A stretch of 36,444 nucleotides of DNA from Pseudomonadota bacterium (lineage in GTDB: Bacteria; Pseudomonadota; Alphaproteobacteria; Sphingomonadales; Sphingomonadaceae). Both the position numbers and the translations under genes were made by a program. The notes under the pieces were generated by a model. That model saw only the letters and a list, made by a program, of their open reading frames with translations. It made no database searches and was not told the origin of the DNA. Location: NCBI GenBank assembly GCA_963205175.1, contig CAUJIW010000187.1:1-36444 (forward strand), given 5' to 3'. Positions 31,955 through 36,444 of this stretch are shown here, piece by piece (the first letter of the stretch is position 1; each line of letters begins with the position of its first letter).

Positions 31955-33613
31955 ATGTCCCAGATCAACTCGACCTCGCAGCCTCTCAAGCCGCGTGACT
32001 TCGCCGACCCGCGCATTCCCGACCGCGATGTCTGCGTCCTGCGCTATCTGCTCGACCGCTGGGCCGGCGCACAGCCGGACAAGACCCACCTGGTGTTCGA
32101 GGACGGCGAATGCTGGAGTTTCGCCGAGACCCGCCGACGCACCATCGCCAAGGCCGTCGGCCTGCAGAAACTCGGCGTGCGTCAGGGCGACCATGTGGCG
32201 GTCTGGCTCCCCAATGGCCGCGACGCCATTCTGGCCTTCTACGCGATCAATTATCTCGGCGCGGTTTTCGTACCCTTCAACACCGCCTATCGCGGCAATC
32301 TGCTCGCTCACGTGCTGACCAATTCCGGCGCCCGGCTGATCATCGCCCACCCGGATCTGGTCGGACGGCTGCACGAGGTCGAGCGCGGCGAACTGGAGAC
32401 ACTGGTCGTCACCGGCGCGCAAGGTGCCGGCCTCCCCGACATCGACCTCGCCGTGGCGCACTTCGGCGATCTGGACGGCGACGAAAGCGACCTGGCGCCA
32501 CTGGAGCGGCCGATCGACCCCTGGGACATCCAGTCGATCATCTACACCTCGGGCACGACCGGACCTTCCAAGGGGGTGCTGTCATCCTATCTGCACATGT
32601 ATTCCAACGCCGGCCCCGAAACCTGGACCATGGTCGGCGCCGATGATCGCTATCTCTGCGTCGCGCCGATATTCCATATTGGCGGCATGGGCCCGCCGTT
32701 CGTCATGCTGGCGCGCGGCGCCTCCGTCGCCGTCGTCGAGCAGTTCACCACCGACCGCTTCTGGGAGATCGCCCGCACGACCGGGTGCACGGTGGTGTTT
32801 CTGCTGGGCGTGATGGCGACCTTCCTGATGAAGCGCCCGCCGTTGCCCGAGGACCGGGATCACAAGGTGCGGCTGGCATTCATGGTGCCGCTCACCGATG
32901 ACGCGCCTGCCTTCACGGCCCGCTTCGGTATCGACGTCTACACGATTTTCAACATGACCGAGATTTCCTCGCCAATCGTTTCCGAGGCCAACCCCACCAA
33001 GCGCGGCACCTGCGGCCGGGTACGCCCCGGGGTCGAGGTGCGCCTGGTCGATGAGCGGGACTGCGAGGTGCCGGTGGGCGCAATCGGTGAAATGCTGGTG
33101 CGGACCGACCGCCCGTGGGCGATGAACAGCGGCTACAACCGCAATCCGGAAGCCACCGCCAAGGCCTGGGCCAATGGCTGGTTCCACACCGGCGACGCCT
33201 TCCGGCGTGATGCCGACGGCTATTATTACTTCGTCGATCGTGTGAAGGACGCAATCCGCCGGCGTGGCGAGAATATCTCGTCGTTCGAGGTCGAGGTCGA
33301 GGTCTGCGCGCACCCGCATGTGCGCGAGGCCGCCGCCATCGCCGTGCCAAGCGAATATTCCGAAGACGAGGTGATGGTGATTGTCGCGCCCGTGCCCGGC
33401 GCCACCATCGACCCCGCCGAGCTCGCGACCTTCCTGATCAAGCGCATGCCCTACTTCATGGTGCCGCGTTACATCCGGCTGATGGACGAGCTGCCCAAGA
33501 CGCCGTCGGCCAAGATCATGAAAGCCGAGCTGCGCCGCGACGGCGTGACCGCGGACACCTGGGACCGGGAGAGCGCCGGCATGCGCATCCGGCGCGAGAC
33601 CCTGACGAGCTAG
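31955..33613 (+). CDS. AMP-dependent acyl-CoA synthetase (CaiC-like)
   Basis: A 552-residue ANL ligase distinct from the one at 28727. P-loop YTSGTTGPSKGV (197-208), A5 motif YTIFNMTEIS, ANGWFHTGD, hinge DRVKDAIRRRGENISS and C-terminal PKTPSAKIMK with the catalytic lysine. The RRRGENISSFEVE hinge is typical of CaiC/crotonobetaine-CoA ligase-like enzymes that act on polar or unusual acids. It lies 132 bp after the dehydrogenase on the same strand with no separate operator, so it is probably co-transcribed. Having two ligases in one island suggests activation of two different acids, for example a side chain and a ring-opened product (inference). Confidence 0.9.
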   Translation: MSQINSTSQPLKPRDFADPRIPDRDVCVLRYLLDRWAGAQPDKTHLVFEDGECWSFAETRRRTIAKAVGLQKLGVRQGDHVAVWLPNGRDAILAFYAINYLGAVFVPFNTAYRGNLLAHVLTNSGARLIIAHPDLVGRLHEVERGELETLVVTGAQGAGLPDIDLAVAHFGDLDGDESDLAPLERPIDPWDIQSIIYTSGTTGPSKGVLSSYLHMYSNAGPETWTMVGADDRYLCVAPIFHIGGMGPPFVMLARGASVAVVEQFTTDRFWEIARTTGCTVVFLLGVMATFLMKRPPLPEDRDHKVRLAFMVPLTDDAPAFTARFGIDVYTIFNMTEISSPIVSEANPTKRGTCGRVRPGVEVRLVDERDCEVPVGAIGEMLVRTDRPWAMNSGYNRNPEATAKAWANGWFHTGDAFRRDADGYYYFVDRVKDAIRRRGENISSFEVEVEVCAHPHVREAAAIAVPSEYSEDEVMVIVAPVPGATIDPAELATFLIKRMPYFMVPRYIRLMDELPKTPSAKIMKAELRRDGVTADTWDRESAGMRIRRETLTS

Positions 33614-33640
33614 GCGGCACCAGAGGCTGGCAGGAGCACA

Positions 33641-33670
33641 TTGACAACTATTACTACTAATGAGTAGTTA
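33641..33670 (+). promoter_or_regulatory. Promoter of the Baeyer-Villiger monooxygenase gene
   Basis: TTGACA (33641-33646), an 18-bp spacer and TAGTTA (33665-33670), followed by AT-rich DNA. The leader before the gene is about 75 bases. Confidence 0.55.
33654..33667 (-). promoter_or_regulatory. Putative TetR operator, site 3 (monooxygenase promoter)
   Basis: Read on the minus strand it is CTACTCATTAGTAG, nearly identical to sites 1 and 2. It occupies the -35/-10 spacer in the same way as site 2. With its flanks (TTACTACT / AGTAGTTA) the palindrome pairs at 7 of 8 positions per arm. Confidence 0.65.
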
Positions 33671-33751
33671 TTTTAAATTATTGGTACAAACCCGCGCCAT
33701 CGGGACGATCGCCCGTCCTGCCGGAGTGGCGCCAGACTTTCAGGGGAGCAT

Positions 33752-35728
33752 GTGACCGTGGAGAAAATCACCGACCGTCCGATCGACAAGGCCCAGGTTG
33801 ACCTTGCCCTGCTGCGTAGCGGTGTCGATCAGGCGAATATTCCCTCCCTGCTGATGTGCCTGGTGCAGATGACGGGCGATATGAAATGGCTGGATGCCCC
33901 TTACACACCGCGCCGCGGAGTTGGCCTTGATGACAATGATTCCGCCGGCCTGCCCGAGGACGTGCAGCAGGAAATCCGCGATGCCGCCTTCGCGGCCGTG
34001 ACCGCCTGGCTCGATGGCCAGCCCCTGGCCATGCCGCGGCCGAGCAACCAGCAGCTTGCCGCGATGCTGACGGCCGCCATGGCCGAGCCTGTGCCGGAAG
34101 AATATGGCGAGGTCATCGCCGCCACCATGAAGCTGGACGAGCCGGCCGCGCCGCCGGCGGTGAAGCGGCCCCTGAGCGCGATCATCATCGGTGCCGGGGT
34201 GTCGGGCATCTGTGCCGCCATCCGCCTGAAGGAAATCGGCATTCCCTGCCAGATTTTCGAGAAGAATGACGAAATCGGCGGCACCTGGTGGGAAAACCGC
34301 TATCCGGGCTGCGGCGTCGACACCCCAAACCTCACCTACACCTTCTCGTTTCGCAGCACCGACTGGTCGCACTATTTCCCGCTGCGCGAGGAAATATCCC
34401 GCTACCTGATCGACACCGCGCGCGAATATGGCCTGTACGATCTGGTGCGCTTCCGGACCACGGTGAAGAAGGCGCGATGGCAGAGCGACACCAATCAGTG
34501 GCAAGTGACCGTCATCAACGCCGATGGTGTTGAGGAAGTCCACTACGCCGATGTGGTGTTCAGCGCCGTCGGCATTCTCAACATGCCGCTGGTGCCGCAA
34601 ATCGACGGGCTTCAGTCATTCAAGGGTCGTGTGATCCATACCGCCGACTGGCCGGAGGATGTCGATCTCACCGGCAAGCGCGTCGCGGTGGTCGGCAACG
34701 GCGCCTCCGCCATGCAGGTGGTGCCGGCCATCGCTGACCAGGTGGCCAGCCTGACGATCTTCGCCCGTTCCAAGCAGTGGGCCGCCCCCTTCCCGCAGTT
34801 CCGCAAGGAAGTGCCCAGGGGCGTGCGTTACCTGATCCAGGTGCTGCCGCTCTACCGCGCCTGGTACGAGCAGCGCCTGTCGTGGACGTTCAACGACCGC
34901 GTTCATGGCACGCTGTTCCGTGACCCCGACTGGAAGGAACCGGCCCGCTCGGTCAATGCCATCAACGATGGCCACCGCCAGCACTTCACCCGCTACGTCA
35001 TCGAGCAGCTGGGTGATCGCCAGGATCTGCTCGAACATGTACTGCCTGACTTCCCGCCGTTCGCCAAGCGCATGTTGCTGGACAACGGCTGGTACAAGAC
35101 CCTGCGCCGGGACAATGTCCGTCTGGTGCCGCACCGGCTGGCCCGCATTGAGGGCTCGACCCTGACCAGCGCCAACGGCGAGACCATCGAGGCGGATGTG
35201 CTCATCCTCGCTACCGGCTTCCAGGCCGCCAACGTGCTGGGTTCCTACGAGGTGGTCGGTCGCGACGGCCGGGTGCTGAAGGAATTCTGGGGCCAGGACA
35301 ATGCGGCCGCCTATCTGGGCACGGTGGTGCCGGGCTTCCCCAATTTCTTCATCCTGCTCGGCCCCAACGTCGGTGCCGGGCACGGCGGCAGCATGATCCG
35401 GTCGATCGAGAATCAGACCCATTATGCGCTGCAGATCCTGCAGACGATGCTGGACCACGACGCCGCGGCGGTGGAAGTGCGGGAACAGACCTACAACGAC
35501 TATGTGGCCAAGGTCGACGCGGCGCATGAAAAACTGGTCTGGACCCATCCGGGCACCGAGAACTGGTATCGCAACGCGCAGGGCCGCGTCATCGCCATTA
35601 CGCCGTGGCGCAACGACGCCTTCTGGCGCATGACCCGCAAGGCCCAACCCGGGGATTTCCAGTTCATTCCCGCGACCGCGCCGACCGAGCAGGAGCCCGC
35701 CACGCCGCCGGCGGCTGCCTCGGCCTGA
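33752..35728 (+). CDS. Baeyer-Villiger-type FAD/NADPH monooxygenase (HAPMO-like)
   Basis: A 658-residue class B flavin monooxygenase. FAD Rossmann motif GAGVSG (147-152), second Rossmann motif VGNGAS (~314-319), and the Baeyer-Villiger fingerprint F-K-G-R-V-I-H-T-A-D-W-P (290-301), which distinguishes these enzymes from N-hydroxylating monooxygenases. A helical N-terminal extension of ~140 residues precedes the FAD domain, as in 4-hydroxyacetophenone monooxygenase (~640 aa). It would insert oxygen next to a ketone to give an ester or lactone. The start is GTG 33752 or, with better spacing to GGGGAG (33743-33748), GTG 33758. It has its own promoter with a TetR-type operator. The hydrolase at 23078 may process its product. 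Confidence 0.92.
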   Translation: MTVEKITDRPIDKAQVDLALLRSGVDQANIPSLLMCLVQMTGDMKWLDAPYTPRRGVGLDDNDSAGLPEDVQQEIRDAAFAAVTAWLDGQPLAMPRPSNQQLAAMLTAAMAEPVPEEYGEVIAATMKLDEPAAPPAVKRPLSAIIIGAGVSGICAAIRLKEIGIPCQIFEKNDEIGGTWWENRYPGCGVDTPNLTYTFSFRSTDWSHYFPLREEISRYLIDTAREYGLYDLVRFRTTVKKARWQSDTNQWQVTVINADGVEEVHYADVVFSAVGILNMPLVPQIDGLQSFKGRVIHTADWPEDVDLTGKRVAVVGNGASAMQVVPAIADQVASLTIFARSKQWAAPFPQFRKEVPRGVRYLIQVLPLYRAWYEQRLSWTFNDRVHGTLFRDPDWKEPARSVNAINDGHRQHFTRYVIEQLGDRQDLLEHVLPDFPPFAKRMLLDNGWYKTLRRDNVRLVPHRLARIEGSTLTSANGETIEADVLILATGFQAANVLGSYEVVGRDGRVLKEFWGQDNAAAYLGTVVPGFPNFFILLGPNVGAGHGGSMIRSIENQTHYALQILQTMLDHDAAAVEVREQTYNDYVAKVDAAHEKLVWTHPGTENWYRNAQGRVIAITPWRNDAFWRMTRKAQPGDFQFIPATAPTEQEPATPPAAASA

Positions 35729-35774
35729 CCACGGCTACGGCCGGACGCACTCCAGCACCGACGCCTGCCGGACC

Positions 35775-36302
35775 ATGTGCCGGCGGCGGCCGTCGCGCGG
35801 GCCGGTCTGCACCGCGCGCATCCGGCTGGACGACACGGTGATGCGGGCGGAACGCGTGGTCATCCCGCTGGAGCCCGACATGGCGGTGCAGGCCCAGATG
35901 GGGCTGGCCGATCGCTATGGGCGAGCCGGGTTGTATGAGCAGGCCGCGATCTGGCTCAATCGCGCCGCGCATGATCATATGGTCTATTCAGCGACATATC
36001 GATCCGCGGCGGCTGGCCTTGCGGAAAGCGCCCGCATCTCGGCATCACCCGACCCCACCAGGCAAGCTATGCCGCGCGCCCAGTTTCTGCTGGCGCTGCA
36101 TTACGCCTTTGGGTGTGGCGTCAAGCAGGACTTGGAGAAGGCGTACAACTGGTTGTCGGTGTCTATCGCGCGCGGCTTCCAGCCAGCGGGTGGATGGCCG
36201 GTGGTCCACCGCTATTTCACGCCGGACGATCAGGTGGCGGGCATGTTTAAGCTGGAGCGCATATCCTGCGGCCAGCTATGGTCCTTTGCCCCCAACCTTT
36301 AG
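35775..36302 (+). CDS. Small Sel1/TPR-like repeat protein
   Basis: A frame of up to 175 residues. The segment AQFLLALHYAFGCGVKQDLE followed by KAYNWLSVSIARG (about residues 100-133) is a Sel1-like repeat. An earlier stretch (QAQMGLADRYGRAGLYEQAA, IWLNRAA) looks like a second, imperfect one. Sel1 repeats mediate protein-protein contacts. No signal peptide is evident. The start is poorly defined: ATG 35775 and ATG 35841 are both in frame and neither has a good ribosome binding site; the shorter form begins just before the first repeat. It ends 11 bp before the next gene, so the two are probably co-transcribed. Function unknown. Confidence 0.55.
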   Translation: MCRRRPSRGPVCTARIRLDDTVMRAERVVIPLEPDMAVQAQMGLADRYGRAGLYEQAAIWLNRAAHDHMVYSATYRSAAAGLAESARISASPDPTRQAMPRAQFLLALHYAFGCGVKQDLEKAYNWLSVSIARGFQPAGGWPVVHRYFTPDDQVAGMFKLERISCGQLWSFAPNL

Positions 36303-36313
36303 GAGCAGACGCT

Positions 36314-36444
36314 ATGAGCATCCATGAACCCGATCTGGCCGATCTTCCCGAGGATTTCAGTGGCGAGTTCCTCTACGAGCTGAGGCCGCATGTGGCGAGC
36401 TTTGAACCCCGTGCGATCGACCTGGCGCCGTGGCCGGGGCGGGA
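36314..36444 (+). CDS. Unknown protein, N-terminal part only
   Basis: ATG 36314 follows AGGAG (36301-36305) at good spacing and opens a frame of 43 codons that runs off the window. It begins MSIHEPDLADLPEDFSGEF and is acidic and soluble. I do not recognise it. Its close position after the Sel1-like gene suggests one operon. Confidence 0.5.
   Translation, partial: MSIHEPDLADLPEDFSGEFLYELRPHVASFEPRAIDLAPWPGR

Noticed and set aside
1..36444. tRNA genes, rRNA and CRISPR arrays
   Set aside because: I saw no CCA-ended cloverleaf-like sequence, no rRNA segment and no regularly spaced direct repeats anywhere in the window.

Overview
The window is GC-rich DNA from an alphaproteobacterium, most likely a sphingomonad (Sphingomonadales). 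The evidence is the base composition, the density of TonB-dependent receptors (three complete, one broken), including one of the long Xanthomonas/Caulobacter/Sphingomonas type, and accessory catabolic islands separated by IS3 debris. This placement is inferred from protein style; no rRNA or tRNA gene is present.

Region 1 (1-5478): the end of an IS3-family element interrupts a TonB-dependent receptor whose last ~220 codons remain. Tightly coupled behind it are a periplasmic, membrane-anchored CobN-like chelatase, an ExbB/TolQ-like channel protein and a small DUF2149-like protein resembling the N-terminus of ExbD. This looks like the hmuSTU part of Bacteroidota haem loci: a tetrapyrrole (de)chelatase with its own proton-motive-force motor and no CobS/CobT ATPase.

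Region 2 (5479-7450): a non-coding stretch, an AT-rich promoter/operator, a ParD-like ribbon-helix-helix protein coupled to a second-copy-type methionine aminopeptidase, then an internally deleted IS3 relic.

Region 3 (7453-11885, minus strand): a siderophore receptor, a six-helix membrane protein and a PepSY membrane protein, joined by stop/start overlaps and preceded by a Fur-box-like inverted repeat. A second IS3 relic lies on its far side.

Region 4 (11922-21093): a possible phosphodiester-scavenging locus. It holds a secreted Ca-dependent PI-PLC-like enzyme, a ROK regulator, a large TonB receptor, a secreted glycerophosphodiesterase, a secreted LamG/trefoil-like protein and a GPH-type MFS symporter. 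A TTAAAT-N11-ATtTAA-like element lies upstream of the PLC gene and in the ROK/receptor divergent region.

Region 5 (21284-35728): a catabolic island around a TetR regulator. It holds a P450, a YbaK-like deacylase, a metallo-beta-lactamase-fold hydrolase, a TonB receptor, an alpha-methylacyl-CoA racemase-type CoA transferase, two acyl-CoA synthetases, an iron-ADH-family dehydrogenase and a Baeyer-Villiger monooxygenase. A CTACTCATyrGTAG-like palindrome occurs in all four main promoter regions, which suggests one TetR regulon for a methyl-branched, cyclic (terpenoid or steroid-like) substrate.

Region 6 (35729-36444): a Sel1-like repeat protein and the start of an unknown gene running off the window.
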